The notes: a model not told the origin generated them from the sequence alone. A stretch of DNA of 64,000 nucleotides from Rhynchopus euleeides (GCA_963210315.1 OY723242.1:2480001-2544000); one strand, 5' to 3'; positions 27,667 through 39,741 are shown, counted from the first letter of the stretch. Made by a program: numbers and translations.

Positions 27667-28890
27667 CCTTAAAACTTTATAACCACACACACACACAGAG
27701 AGAGCGGTGTGGTATCTTCGTTCCGGAGATATTCACACTGAAAGCGTAGGAGGGAGAGAGAGGGGGGGAGGGGGGGGGGGTGTGGGCCCGTTTTTTAGCA
27801 CAGTGCTGCACCCTTTTTCAAGTTTGGTTGTGTGAGTGTCCGATATTTCTTTCCGTCCGTACTTTCCGTCCAACTCCATTTCTGGCTCTGTTTTCGGTAC
27901 ACCATCAGTTCGATATCCCACAGGGGGTGGTGGGGGGGGGGGGGACGGGGGGGCCGCATCGTGTCGGGGTAGAAGAAAGGGGCGCATGCTGTCTAAGTCC
28001 TTCACATCTTTGGACAGTTGGGCTGCAGAGATCTCCCTTGTGCTCTGTGTACAGTCACAGTCGTACTATGACGAATCGGCAGCTGCCTGCAGCACCGCCA
28101 GGTGGGTGGTGCGGGCTGCGCTAGGTGGGTTGGGTGGCCGCACCCTCACTGCCAACACTGTGTGTGCCAAGGGTTCAAGGGCGGGAGGGCTGTGATTCAT
28201 CTCCCGCCCCCCTCTAAACACAATACAGACATCAAACGCCACTGGCAGCTCTGAAGAGCTGCGGCTGTGCTCCCGACCCAGCAAGAATTCAAGAAAATAG
28301 CAACAAGGAACCCATCGTGCCTGCGACTTGCAGCTGTTTTGTTCGGGACAGGCCCGCCCTTTGCACCTTTTCTATCGATTTTTTCAAACGGTTTTTCACA
28401 ACGGCACCCCCGGGTCGCAAAAATAAGCACATTACGTCCGCCCCGGCTCCTTTTTTCTTGCGTGCTGTCGCCCCCTGTGGGTAGAGAGAGGGCGGCGTGG
28501 CGCCTCTGTTTGCTCAACCCGACACAGCGGGATAGACGCCGGGCATCAGTCCCACCGAGGCGCTCCGAACCTCCTTTACCCCCCCAGGCCCTGGGGTAAG
28601 GATTTTTGGTAGTTCACGGATTTCCTCCGGGGGGGGGGGGGGGGGGGGGGGGCTCCCCGCGGGCTGAGGTCAGGCTGGCGACCCAGGTTTTCAGGGTGAC
28701 ACCAGGATTTCCTCGAAATTTTGGGTGACCCCCCACCCCCTGGTCGGGCACCCTACCAGGGGGGGGGGGGGGTCACGAGGGGGGGTACCCCCCCTACCCG
28801 ACCCCCCTCCCGACTCGGGAGGGGGGGGGGGTCAGGAGGTGGTACTTTCACCCAATTGATGTTTCCCAGTAATAGGTGTAAATGGGCACC
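27667..28890. other. Non-coding stretch before the satellite
   Basis: Microsatellites (CA, AG), G tracts and a 24-G run at 28629-28652. No supported gene. Confidence 0.55.
28629..28652 (+). repeat. Poly-G tract (24 G)
   Basis: Longest pure homopolymer of the window, followed by further interrupted G and C runs to 28830 that lead into the satellite. Confidence 0.9.
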
Positions 28891-28894
28891 CCAT

Positions 28895-30090
28895 GGCCAA
28901 AATGACCCCATCGCGATCCGCACAGATTCCAAACGTTCAAAAGAACGGGTTTTTGGAAAATCCGAGGGGGGGGTCCCGCTGGGTGGGTAGGTGGGGTGTA
29001 GTGGACTGGCTGCCTCCCAGACACCCCCACGACCAGTCCCTGAACCAGACCCGTGTTTCATGGGTGATACTTGGCTCACACACCATCAAAGTGACCCCAC
29101 TGTGATCCGCACAAATTCCAAACGTTCAAAAGAAAGAGGTTTTGGAACACCCGAGGAGGGGGTCCCGCTGGGTGGGTGGGGTGTCATGGTGTGTGTCACC
29201 CAGCCACCCTTCACCCATAACCAGCCCCTGAACCAGACCGCTTTTTCATGGGTGAAGCTGGGCACCTAGACCACCAAAGTGACCCCACTACGATCCGCAA
29301 AAGTTTCAAACGTTCAAAAGAACGGGGTTTTGGAACACCCGAGGAGGGGGTCCCACTGGGTGGGTAGGTGGGTGTGGGCTGACTGCCTCCCAGCCACGCT
29401 GACCAGCCCCTGAACCAGACCCGTGTTTCATGGGTGAAACTTGGCTCGCACACCACCAAAGTGACCCCACTGTGATCCGCACAAATTCCAAACGTTCAAA
29501 AGAAAGGGGTTTTGGAACACCCGCGGAGGGGGTCCCGCTGGGTGGGTGGGCTGGCTGACTCTCGGCCGTGTGGCTACCTCAGTCACTTTCTCTTCGGACC
29601 AGCCCCTGAACCAGAGGCACATTTCATGGACGATTTTTGCCACATAGACCTATAAAATGACCCCACTACGATCCGCAAAAGTTTCAAACGTTCAAAAGAA
29701 CGGGTTTTTGGAACACCCGAGGAGGGGGTCCCGCTGGGTGGGTGGCTGGGTGGGGTGGCATGGTGTGTTACTCCCAGTCACCTTCACCCATGACCAGCCC
29801 CTGAACCAGAGCCACATTTCATGGACAACGTTTGTCACCTAGACCTACAAAGTGACCCCACTACGATGCGCACAGATTCCAAATATTCAAAAGAAGGGGG
29901 TTTCGGAACACCCGAGGAGGGGGTCCCGCTGGGTGGGTGGGCTGGCTGACTCTCGGCCTCCCAGTCACAGTCTCCTATGACCAGCCCCTGAACTAGACCC
30001 ACATTTCATGGGTGAAGCTTGGCACCTAGACCCACAGTGTGACCCCACTACGATCCGCACAGAGCCCAAAGAGTGCAATGGAAGGGGTCA
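28895..30090 (+). repeat. ~190-bp tandem satellite, about 6-7 units
   Basis: The unit begins at GACCCCAC-T/A-CGATCCGCA and contains TTCAAACGTTCAAAAGAA, CCCGAGGAGGGGGTCCCGCT, GGGTGGGT and CAGCCCCTGAACCAGA, ending TTTCATGGGTGAA. Unit starts are near 28903, 29093, 29281, 29463, 29660, 29853 and 30047. Units differ by substitutions and by the length of the GGGTGGGT part. Non-coding. Confidence 0.85.
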
Positions 30091-30328
30091 ATCGCGATTC
30101 CGCGAGTCGAAGATTCCGCACTTTTGGGTCACTTTCAGGTGATGTCAGGTCACTGGAGTGACTGCAGATAGCCCATTTTCAGGGTGGGAGCCCTACTCGT
30201 ACGTCACCCAGATTCAGCCCAAACCCGTGCACCCAGGGTGCACGGTCGCCGGGAGCGCGTGGGCACCCGGAAACAGGTCGCATTTGCGCGCGCTGCCTGC
30301 ACCCTGCACGCCAGCCCCCCCCCCCCCC

Positions 30329-31479
30329 TAGGGGGGGTCAAATGCCACCCTTTTACGTGGACAACCACGATTTTTCAAAAAACCGGCGCAGAGGCCCCAA
30401 AGCCCCCGTAAACCCTCCAAACCCCCCCAGATCGGTCCGGAAACCCATCGAACCCCACTTTTCCACCATTCCGGGCACCTCAGGTGCCCGAATTGGGGTA
30501 CCTAAATTTTGTGCCACCGTTTGGTACCGGACAGTGCCACTGTGTGGGAGGTTGGAAAAGAAAATGCCCCAACACACCACATCTGAGGGTTGCAATGCAT
30601 GTTGCTTGCCAACCACGTCATCCGGTGGGTGTCAGGCGCTATGTAGGTGGCATTAGCCAGGTCTTCGATGTGTTCTGGCTTGTATATATACCTCCCTGCC
30701 ACCATGCACCGGGAGGCTGCCTGTAGGTACGGAACAGTCCAGATGGTCGTATGATTCCTGTGCAGCAGTGCTCCACAACCGGGATGTGTTGACAACGACT
30801 GTTGCAACACGAGCTGTACATTCCGGGAACACATGAAGTGCGCTGTCGTGGTACCCATTGTGCCAGAATTGGTAGTTGCTGCGGTCTACTTTGCCTGGCC
30901 CAAGAGCACTGGTACTGAACGGTGCAATATGCGTGGCGAGGTGAATACAACGGAAGCGCGCAAAGTCAATACAGCTCTCGGATGGCGGGTGGTGGTGCCA
31001 CTAGTGTGTGACGTTCACTCGAGGATACAACGCATCACAATGAATCAGCAACCGTGGACCGAGTACAATACGCTCTCTGTGGCTGGTGTGGGGGACAAAG
31101 GCAGTGCCTGTGCCGCAGGCAGGGAGGTATATATACAAGCCAGAACACATCGAAGACCTGGCTAATGCCACCTACATAGCGCCTGACACCCACCGGATGA
31201 CGTGGTTGGCAAGCAACATGCATTGCAACCCTCAGATGTGGTGTGTTGGGGCATTTTCTTTTCCAACCTCCCACACAGTGGCACTGTACGGTACCAAACG
31301 GTGGCACAAAATTTAGGTACCCCAATTCGGGCACCTGAGGTGCCCGGAATGGTGGAAAAGTGGGGTTCGATGGGTTTCCGGACCGATCTGGGGGGGTTTG
31401 GAGGGTTTACGGGGGCTTTGGGGCCTCTGCGCCGGTTTTTTGAAAAATCGTGTTTGTCACCCCCATTTGACCCCCCCTA
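30329..31479. mobile_element. Long-TIR MITE, copy 1
   Basis: 1.15 kb from TAGGGGGGGTCAAATG to its inverse CATTTGACCCCCCCTA. The arms are about 370 bp (30329-30700 and 31108-31479), nearly identical, around a ~400-bp unique core. The frames found inside are by-products of the inverted arms. TA at both ends suggests a TA target, as in the element at 58488-60021, which shares the TAGGGGGGGTCA terminus. Confidence 0.75.
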
Positions 31480-31491
31480 CCCCCCCCCCCC

Positions 31492-32643
31492 TAGGGGGGG
31501 TCAAATGGGGGTGACAAACACGATTTTTCAAAAAACCGGCGCAGAGGCCCCAAAGCCCCCGTAAACCCTCCAAACCCCCCCAGATCGGTCCGGAAACCCA
31601 TCGAACCCCACTTTTCCACCATTCCGGGCACCTCAGGTGCCCGAATTGGGGTACCTAAATTTTGTGCCACCGTTTGGTACCGTACAGTGCCACTGTGTGG
31701 GAGGTTGGAAAAGAAAATGCCCCAACACACCACATCTGAGGGTTGCAATGCATGTTGCTTGCCAACCACGTCATCCGGTGGGTGTCAGGCGCTATGTAGG
31801 TGGCATGAGCCAGGTCTTCGATGTGTTCTGGCTTGTATATGTACCTCCCTGCCTGCGGCACAGGCACTGCCTTTGTCCCCCACACCAGCCACAGAGAGCG
31901 TATTGTACTCGGTCCACGGTTGCTGATTCATTGTGATGCGTTGTATCCTCGAGTGAACGTCACACACTAGTGGCACCACCACCCGCCATCCGAGAGCTGT
32001 ATTGACTTTGCGCCCTTCCGTTGCATTCACCTCGCCACGCATATTGCACCGTTCAGTACCAGTGCTCTTGGGCCAGGCAAAGTAGACCGCAGCAACTACC
32101 AATTCTGGCACAATGGGTACCACGACAGCGCACTTCGTGTGTTCCCGGAATGTACAGCTCGTGTTGCAACAGTCGTTGTCAACACATCCCGGTTGTGGAG
32201 CACTGCTGCACAGGAATCACACGACCATCTGGACTTGTTCCGTACCTACAGGCAGCCTCCCGGTGCATGGTGGCAGGGAGGTACATATACAAGCCAGAAC
32301 TCATCGAAGACCTGGCTAATGCCACCTACATAGCGCCTGACACCCACCGGATGACGTGGTTGGCAAGCAACATGCATTGCAACCCTCAGATGTGGTGTGT
32401 TGGGGCATTTTCTTTTCCAACCTCCCACACAGTGGCACTGTCCGGTACCAAACGGTGGCACAAAATTTAGGTACCCCAATTCGGGCACCTGAGGTGCCCG
32501 GAATGGTGGAAAAGTGGGGTTCGATGGGTTTCCGGACCGATCTGGGGGGGTTTGGAGGGTTTACGGGGGCTTTGGGGCCTCTGCGCCGGTTTTTTGAAAA
32601 ATCGTGTTTGTCCACGTAAAAGGGTGGCATTTGACCCCCCCTA
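31492..32643. mobile_element. Long-TIR MITE, copy 2, inverted to copy 1
   Basis: The same element in opposite orientation, separated from copy 1 by a 12-bp C tract. The core reads as the reverse complement of copy 1 with a few per cent differences. Together they form a ~2.3-kb palindrome centred near 31485. Confidence 0.75.
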
Positions 32644-32857
32644 CCCCCCCCCCCCCGACGTTCACGACCCCCCAGAAAATTACCCCAGCCCCTGTACCCC
32701 CCCCCCCCCCAATGTTGTTAGGGTGGGTTTAAACTCGGGTTTAAACCGGGTTTTTATTGGGTTTTTATGGTTTTTATTCCTGAGATTTCTCGGGTTTAAA
32801 CTCGGTTTTTTGGTGGGGGGTGGGAGAGGGGGGTTTTTTTTCTCTACCACCTCTACC

Positions 32858-33832
32858 AGGGTATAAGATAGACTTTTTTTCTGGCGCTGTTTTCCGGTTT
32901 TTCTGGTTTTGAAAATTTTTCGCGCGCGCCTTCGGCGCGCGCGACCCGCGCAAACCCTCCCAGAATCTGAGAGGGCCCGGTGCCTGCGCGCGTCCTGCCG
33001 TACTGAGGCTGCTTGGTGGGGCAGGCGCAGCAGCTGCTTTGAAAGTTTGGACTCTCGACCAAAAAACCGGTCTGGGTGCAATGTTTTTACGCAGGGGGGT
33101 CTGGGGGGCGGAGCCCCCCAGCCGCCGGAGGCCACGGTAGTGAACATCTGTTCCCTACAGTCTGGATTCGCTTGTAAGTAGGAAGGCTTCGCTGTATCGC
33201 AGCCCGGCCAGCAGGAGATCACTGGTCCTTGAGGATTCAACCTTCAGGGTGGAGGAGGACGGGGGAGTGACCACTCGTGACAGGTGTGCGTTGTGGGTGG
33301 AGTGGGTGCACGACAGAATGGCCAAAGGGTCCACGAGATCTCTGCACACATTCCGTTATCGAGGAGATGGGCACCTAGCTGTGACGACAGGCAACAAACA
33401 AATCTCATCTGTTAGTTGCCCCCAATAGGCTTGGCGACCTTCAAGACTGCTTGAAAGTCGTTCGTGTTCTCGTCTCAGCCCTCCAGACTGCAGTCTTAGA
33501 CTCCCTCTTAGACATGGTGGCTGGAGTCCACCATGTGTGCACCTTCAAAACAGAAGAGACCTGCATGACGAGGGCATCACCACCCACCGGGCCACCCGCT
33601 AGGTCCATTTTTTCTTCTCCGCTTCTCTGCCTTCTTTGGACTATTTGAGCTCTGTGCGGATCACGATGGGGTCACTTTCTATTTTTTTATGGCGTTTTTT
33701 CTGACTGTTTTACTGTCCCAAAGTCACAAAAAAACCGCCAAAAATGAGATCGACCTTTTTTTTTCCCAGAAAACCGGGAACCGGGAAACCCTGGTTTTGA
33801 AAACCGGAAAACCAGACCTATCTTATCCCCTG
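32858..33832. mobile_element. hAT-type element B, 975 bp
   Basis: CCTCTACC is duplicated at 32850-32857 and 33833-33840. Ends and body match element A (5847-7042) almost base for base, minus the 205-bp segment at 6490-6697. A GC palindrome module lies at 33093-33145. No coding capacity. Confidence 0.85.
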
Positions 33833-34009
33833 CCTCTACCATTCCAGTGCAGACTCCGAAGCCAATAAAAAATAGCTAGCGGCAGTGATCTGAGGGTACC
33901 CTACCCGGTACCCTCGGGGGGTAGTACCCCCTGGTGCCCCCAAAATGGTGGTTTTCAGTTTCGCGGAATTTGCATTTCCGACGTTTTCCCGAACCGTGGT
34001 GGGGTCATT

Positions 34010-34345
34010 TTGCCAGGAGCACCAGCATCACCAGTAACGCCAGCAACGCCTGGGGAGGAGACCCCCCTCAGAAGTCAAAACCAGCTGCCAAACCAGCCAG
34101 GCAATGCAGGATTGTTGCGACCCCCCCGACCCAACGAGACGAAGATGACGAGGATAGTGGATGCCTGGGCAGATTATGTACTGGCTGCCGGGCTCCCCCT
34201 CTCCATTATGGAGGATGAACATTACCTCAAGGCCGTCGGGGTGACACGCCCCAGCATAGATGTCAAGCAGCTGCCGAGCAGGCACCAACTCGGGGGTAAA
34301 CTTCTCGATGAGAAGTATGACGCGGTCATGAACGAAGACCTGTGA
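34010..34345 (+). pseudogene. hAT transposase N-terminal-region fragment
   Basis: AWADYVLAAGLPLSIMEDEH, then YLKAVGVTRPS and LPSRHQLGGKLLDEKYDAV, follow the hAT pattern (region after the BED finger: glpl, a hydrophobic helix, PSR, LL-x-x-xY). Stop at 34345. No DDE core is adjacent. Confidence 0.5.
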
Positions 34346-34566
34346 AAGTTGAACAAGTCGGACAGCCGCGTCCCTCCCTGGCCCCCCTCCCCTCCCGCAA
34401 ACCAGCTCAGTGCACGTAACGTGTGCACCCCCTGCAGCTTCCTACTGGGTTTTTACTGGGTTTAAACTCGGTTTAAACCGAGTTTAAACCCGGTTTTAGA
34501 GTTTAAACCCGGTTTTTTGGGTTTTTTGGGGTTTTTATTCTGGGATCCGGGTTTTTAACAACATTG

Positions 34567-36485
34567 CCCCCCCCCCAATTCGCAACCACTAGAAGCCTTG
34601 TCCTACACGGCGCCTTGAAGGACTGTTCACAATGGATTGGCACAAGGATTGACAAATGGTTTTACAGCGTCACGGTAAACACGATTGCCAGGGCCTCACT
34701 CGCATTCTGCTCTACTGCCCCTCACCACTCACCAACCTGCTCAGCCCACCTGCCCCGATAAGATGATCTCTGGATGTGTGCCGTCCTCACAGGACACACA
34801 CAGGAACGAAAGGAACAAAGGAATGAGAACAGGGGTTGAAACAACTTTATCATTTTTGCATGAAGCGCTTCCGCACACGCTTGGAGGGTTTGGGTGGCTC
34901 CGGGGGCCTACCCTCGATAGCCTCGTATAGAAACTATATGTGCCCCCGCTGGATCGTAAAGTGACAGCAATAACGAGACAATAATCCAATTCCTGCCGAA
35001 AGTTGTTTTGTTGGAACGCAGACCCTACTTGGGGGGTGTGGGGGATTCAGGGGGTCCACCCTCGATAGCCTCGTATAGCATATGCCACATGCCAGGCTCG
35101 GAGGGGGGCACAAGGCTCTGTGTATTACTGGGCCTTCGGCAGATGCTATCATATTCTTTACAGCATCGTAACTTGACCAGGGGGGGGGGGGGGGGGGCCC
35201 GGGGGGGGGGGGGGGCAGGGCAGAGTGCACATGGGGTGGGTTGTGCGCGTGAGTCTTCGCGATTCGGCGAAAAGTTTGAGGCAAAAGCTCGTCGTTTTGT
35301 CCCCCTCCCTCCCCCCCTCTCTCTCTCTCCACCCCCCCTCCCCCAAGAGACGAGGGAGCCAGGAGGAGGACAAATCGCACCAAAAGCACACCTCTCTCTT
35401 TGCCTTTCTGACTCCTTAGCTGTCTGGGGGTGGGGTACGAGGATCGCTCCGCGGGTGAGGCAGAAGACTCAAAAAGACTTAGGCTCTCTCTGTGTCTTTC
35501 GAGTCTTCTTCGTCACGGCGGAGTGTAGTGCTCCCCATACTCTCCTCCATACGGCATCCCCAGGGCCTCGACAGGGCTTCGTGCGATGAGCGCAGCTCGC
35601 CCTCGAGTCGAGTGGCGCACAGACAGCATGCGAACATGCTCACTTGCTGTGGTCACCACCTTGCGAACCGCTCACCCCTATCGTGTGGCACGCGGCATCC
35701 AGCTAAGGTTGTGGGTGTTTCCGCCTGCTTCTGCCCTTCTCATGCCGTGTTGTTCACTCCCTTGGCAAGCTGTCGCGCCAAAAAAAAAAGACTTGTTAGA
35801 GTTGCGTTCTTTGTTTGTACGAACGGTGCCACGAGTCTTTTTTGTTGGCAAAACACGTTCTTCTGACAAAAAAAACAGGAAGTTGTTCTGTGCACCCCCC
35901 ACCCCCACCCCGCACCCGAGCCATGCGAGGGTCTGAAGCGATTCTACCAATTGTGTGCTTCGTGGAGATAGGTACCTTCGAGTCTTCAGGTGGGTGGGAT
36001 TCAGTGCGAAGGCCCACCTGGATCGTGTGCACATGCTATTGCTTTGCCTTCTTGGAGGGGGGATGGGGCGAGTGCAGCAAAGGGTGTGTGGTGGTTCCCG
36101 CAGCGGGTGTCCATGATATATTTGTTCTGTTTTGTGCTGTGTGTGCGATTTCTTTTTGAGAGTTGTGCAACGCAGGAAGCTGTGCCAGTGCAGATCCTTG
36201 CAGAACATCACCGCGCTTCATGACAGGCGCGTGGGGCGTCCTCGCGATCGAAGAATACCCTTCGGCTCTTCTCTTTGTTTCCCTCTCAGAGTTGCACTAA
36301 AACACAGTTTTCTGTGCAGCGTGGAGGAAGCGCTGTTGGGGCTGGTGGGGGGGGGGGGTGCGGGGCAGTGGGATTATCATGGCGGGAGAGAGTCGCTGAG
36401 TGCGCCCGGTGCAGCAACTCAATAGTCACTCCGTCGGTGAAGTTCACAGCAACATCACAACGCACTGCATCTCCGTGCGCACAAA
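34567..36485. other. Non-coding stretch
   Basis: Contains paired G tracts at 35180-35215, a CT-rich run near 35320 and short repeats of CTCGATAGCCTCGTATAG (34912 and 35061). Open frames are short and low-complexity. No supported gene. Confidence 0.5.
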
Positions 36486-36489
36486 CAAA

Positions 36490-36990
36490 GTATCTGAATA
36501 TTTCTCGATTCCATCATCATGCGCATGATTTCATCGCCGCACCTTTTTCGCATTTCAGCAGGCACACCACTGCTCACACGGGTGCTGCTTTCTCCAATCG
36601 CTACCTTCTACCGTCACAAGTGAACTTCCACCTGACGCACGCATGTTCTTGTGCTCGATGTGCATGCCTGCCTGCCACTGATGGCCATGCTCTCCGATGG
36701 GCGAGCATCCGAAAACCTTCCGGGTGTTTCAAGGCGAAACCTACCGATCTCTGTCACCAGCTCTACCCCGCCGAGAACACTGCCCGGTGATGAAGTTCTG
36801 AAAATGAGAAACGCGAAAGCCCCCACCCGCCCCAACCCCCAGTATTCCTGCGACCCTTGTCTGTGTCAGCACACTGTGACACAAGCATGGTACAACAAGC
36901 TTTTCCACCTCATCTTTTCCTTCCATCTTCGACCCTGCTGCCTCGCCAGCACATCTGGGGTCTGAAACAGCCGCAGGCAGGTGGGGCACC
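36490..36990 (+). repeat. Segmental repeat flanking DUF4116 genes 2-3, left copy
   Basis: Matches 44462-44858 in the same orientation, with about 105 bp (36612-36716) missing from the right copy. The shared part includes CCATCATCATGC, CCGGGTGTTTCAAGGCGAAA and CATCTTCGACCCTGCTGCC. The two copies bracket DUF4116 genes 2 and 3. Confidence 0.75.
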
Positions 36991-37190
36991 CCCCAGAAAC
37001 AGAAACAGAAGTAGAGTGGGTGGTTCGAATGCTGTCGGGCTAATCAGGCTCGCAGCCCTGCATGCCCAGAAGAACTGGAAACAGCATCTCCCTCCCACCG
37101 GAGGGCAGAGCTGCTGGGAGAGACTTTACGTCGACGCTAATCCGGAGGCAAATCAATGAAGAGGGGGGGTGGAGGAACCAGAAGAGTATA

Positions 37191-37325
37191 GCCTTCGCTC
37201 TGGGTCAAACTGTCACACCATGTCCCTCCCCTCCTGGTGGTCCACCGACGTCCAAACTGTGCCAGCTTGTCCCCCCCCCTTTGTGAGGCGACTCACTTCT
37301 CTGCACTTCTGAGCGAAGGCCCTCC
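37191..37325 (+). repeat. CTTCGC-ended hairpin repeat
   Basis: GCCTTCGCTCT at the left pairs with GAGCGAAGGC at the right. Interior blocks TCAAACTGT and CTCACTTCTCTGCACTTCT are shared with the other copies. A C tract lengthens this one. Confidence 0.55.
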
Positions 37326-37586
37326 AGTGGGCATTCGTTGACATCAGAAGAACACCACCACTCAGCTTCAACACCTTTCAAACCCCGTCTGAGCATCTGA
37401 CTCCAGTGGATGAGCTGATGTGTCGGGGAGGGGGGTTGAGGGGCGACGTTCCACCACACACCAGAGAGAGCCAGCGTTGCGACACAGGCAGGGCCCCTCG
37501 GCCTCGTGTTCACGTTGTGCACAGCAGTCGAAACGCCACGCAGCCCCACACATGCATGAGGCACACCCCTCCCCCTGTCTCCCCAA

Positions 37587-37776
37587 GAAGCTGACCCACC
37601 CACCCCAGCCCCTGCCCATCACTCCCCTCGCTTGTGTGTGTTGTGCACACCACCCCACCCCACGCCCCACAAGGAGGGGATGTGCTCTTGGAGTTGCAGT
37701 GGTTGCACCGCCCCGTGACTTCGCCACACACCGCACCACCACCAGACACACAGGCAACACACAGGGAAGACGAAGG
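37587..37776 (+). promoter_or_regulatory. Conserved 5' leader of DUF4116 gene 2
   Basis: Nearly identical to the 186 bp before gene 1 and the 139 bp before gene 3, including GCTTGTGTGTGTTGTGCACA, CCGCCCCGTGACTTCGCCAC and ACACAGGGAAGACGAAGG just before ATG. Probably promoter plus 5'UTR. No TATA box was seen. Confidence 0.45.
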
Positions 37777-38471
37777 ATGTCAGGAGAAGGAATGGAGGTG
37801 TTCCTGAAGGACAGGCTGTGTGGGGAGCAGCATGCGGTGCACATCGGGGAGGGCGACACCCCGGTTCATCTCAAGGCAAACGCACTCGACGTGGTGCTCG
37901 GGTCCCCTCCCGACGCGCTTCCCGAGGACGTGGAGCTCTCGGTGGATGGGGTGGTGCTCGACGACAGCACCCCTCTGTCCGGTGCCGCACCTGTCTCCCA
38001 CGGGTGCTCCATCGACGTCGCCCTCACGGGTGCTCGCTTCGTTGAGATGTTGCAGCAGTGGAAGCTTGGTGCGAAGCACAGGCGTGGCTCTCCGGTTGAC
38101 CTCAACACCATACCTGCCTGGGCACTGCGTCTGCGTGAGGTGGCGCTTGCGGTGGTGCAGTGTGACGGCAATGCGTTGCAGCACCTCGATGACTCATTCC
38201 GTAGTGACAGACACATCGTCACCGCATCGGTGCGCAGTCGCTATGAAGCCTTGCAGTACGCTTCCGAAGACCTGCGTGGAGACGAGGACGTCGTGCTGAC
38301 GGCTCTGATACAACGCTGGTTTGCCCTGGAGCATGCCTCACCTGCACTGCTCAGCAACAAACCCTTCGTCCTCACTCTTGTGCAACGTGACGGCATTACA
38401 CTCAAGCATGTCGATGCAGCGCTGCAGGCCGACAGGGAGGTCGTCATGGCGGCTGTCCAAAGCGACGGCGA

Positions 38472-38550
38472 GGGGTGAACCTTTTGAACGGGCGCCTCCA
38501 CGTGGCGAACCCCGGTAACGGTGAGGGTAGAGACCGGCGAAGATCCGTTC
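38472..38550 (+). ncRNA. HDV-like self-cleaving ribozyme, copy 2
   Basis: Identical in all helices and in J4/2 to copy 1. The target duplication ends immediately before the predicted first nucleotide, so the 5' end of the insert coincides with the predicted cleavage point. Confidence 0.75.
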
Positions 38551-39001
38551 ATTTTTCCGCTGCGTGCCCTATTTCAATACAGCGGGGGGCCCTTTTTCGC
38601 AGCTTTGAGCGTTATTGATGTTGTGGTGTTTGTGATTTCCCTTTTACCGTGGTGCACGCAACAGCTGGCGCTCGTCGGCTCGCAGGTTACGAGGCAATTG
38701 CTAGTCACACTGCTTGAGAGGCCTTCGGGCATTCGTTTGCTAGTAGCTTAGCTACACTTCTTCACTCCGTCTGAGGGGGCGGGTAGGGGGCTGCCATCAG
38801 CCCCCTGCCGTCCTGTGGTGTGTGCCCTTCTAGCTTCCATTTTTAAATCTAACACCGGTGTGTGTCCCGTGTGTCTTTTCCCTTCCCCACCCCCACACAC
38901 GCATGCCGGACGGACGCTGGATAGCCTGCTCGACAGGCTAGCTCGGACCTGTGGCCGACGGGCCGGGGTCGGACCTCGTTCGGTTCAAACCCAACTAATA
39001 A
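38472..39001 (+). mobile_element. Short retroelement with 5' HDV-like ribozyme, copy 2
   Basis: 530 bp, flanked by the 18-bp duplication TGTCCAAAGCGACGGCGA (38454-38471, 39002-39019), differing from copy 1's site. The body is almost identical to copy 1, so the insertions are independent and recent. The 3' end has an extra TAA. Confidence 0.8.
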
Positions 39002-39741
39002 TGTCCAAAGCGACGGCGATGCACTCCAGTACGCCTGTGAGTCCCTCCGCAACGCCAGGCAGGTGGTCATGGCGGCAGGTAGTGGCCTCAAGCACGCAAG
39101 TGCTGCACTGCGCAACGACAAGGAGGTGCTTCTCCGTGCCATACCGGGATCTTACTCTGGTCCTTCTGACGCCCTGCATGACGACAGGGAGGCAATGCTG
39201 ACTGCCGTTCGTCTCTCAGGATCCAGCTTCAACAATGCATCCCCCGCACTGCGCCACGACACGGAGTTCCAGCGCGAGGCTGTCCTGTGGCACGGTGAGG
39301 TGTTGAATCACGTTGGGGGATGGAAGTTTTTCCCCGATTTGGAAGAGCCGTGCTCAGATGTGCCGCTTCACCGAGACCGAGACCTCATCCTTGCAGCAGT
39401 CGAGACCTACCCCCCGGCACTCGAACACGCCGACCCTTCCCTGCAGGGCGACAGGAAGGTGGTCCTCGCTGCGATGCGCAGCAGAGCGCCGTGGGGTCAG
39501 CACGCTGCACTGCGCTGTGCATGCTCACACCTGAAGAAGGACGAGGAGGTGGTGCTGGCAGGTGTGCGGCGTAACCCACGTGTGCTCGAAGAAGCAGACA
39601 CCTCGCTTCGCACCAACAGAGACTTCGTGCTGCAGTGTGTCAAGCTGCAGGGATGTGCCTTGAAGTACGCCGACCCCTCTGTATCCAGCGACAGGGAGGT
39701 GCAGCTTGCTGCGGTGGCACAGAACGCAAGTGCCTTAGAGG

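Larger units (their letters stand above)
32710..34566. mobile_element. hAT-like element C, with element B nested inside
   Basis: Inverted ends CAATGTTGTTA and TAACAACATTG sit between poly-C stretches, so an 8-bp target duplication of C cannot be proved. Both ends are followed by GGGTTTAAACTCGG/CCGAGTTTAAACCC blocks. It contains a hAT transposase-like N-terminal fragment (34010-34345) and was invaded by element B. Net length without B is about 0.87 kb. Confidence 0.6.
37777..39741 (+). pseudogene. DUF4116 repeat protein, gene 2 (split and 3'-truncated)
   Basis: Same ubiquitin-like N-terminus as genes 1 and 3, then DUF4116 repeats. The retroelement copy at 38472-39001 with its 18-bp duplication splits it, and the frame resumes in the matching phase at 39020. 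The 3' part is lost: after LAAVAQNASALE the sequence runs into retroelement copy 3 (39742), beyond which the leader of gene 3 begins. With no conserved C-terminus (FPEL region) it is probably not functional. Confidence 0.7.

Noticed and set aside
28895-30090. CRISPR-like array
   Set aside because: Units of ~190 bp repeat throughout with no unique spacers, and the genome is eukaryotic.
30353-32630. Several 80-150-residue frames repeated on both strands
   Set aside because: They are the same DNA of the inverted arms read in all directions; no domain is recognisable and each copy breaks at different places.
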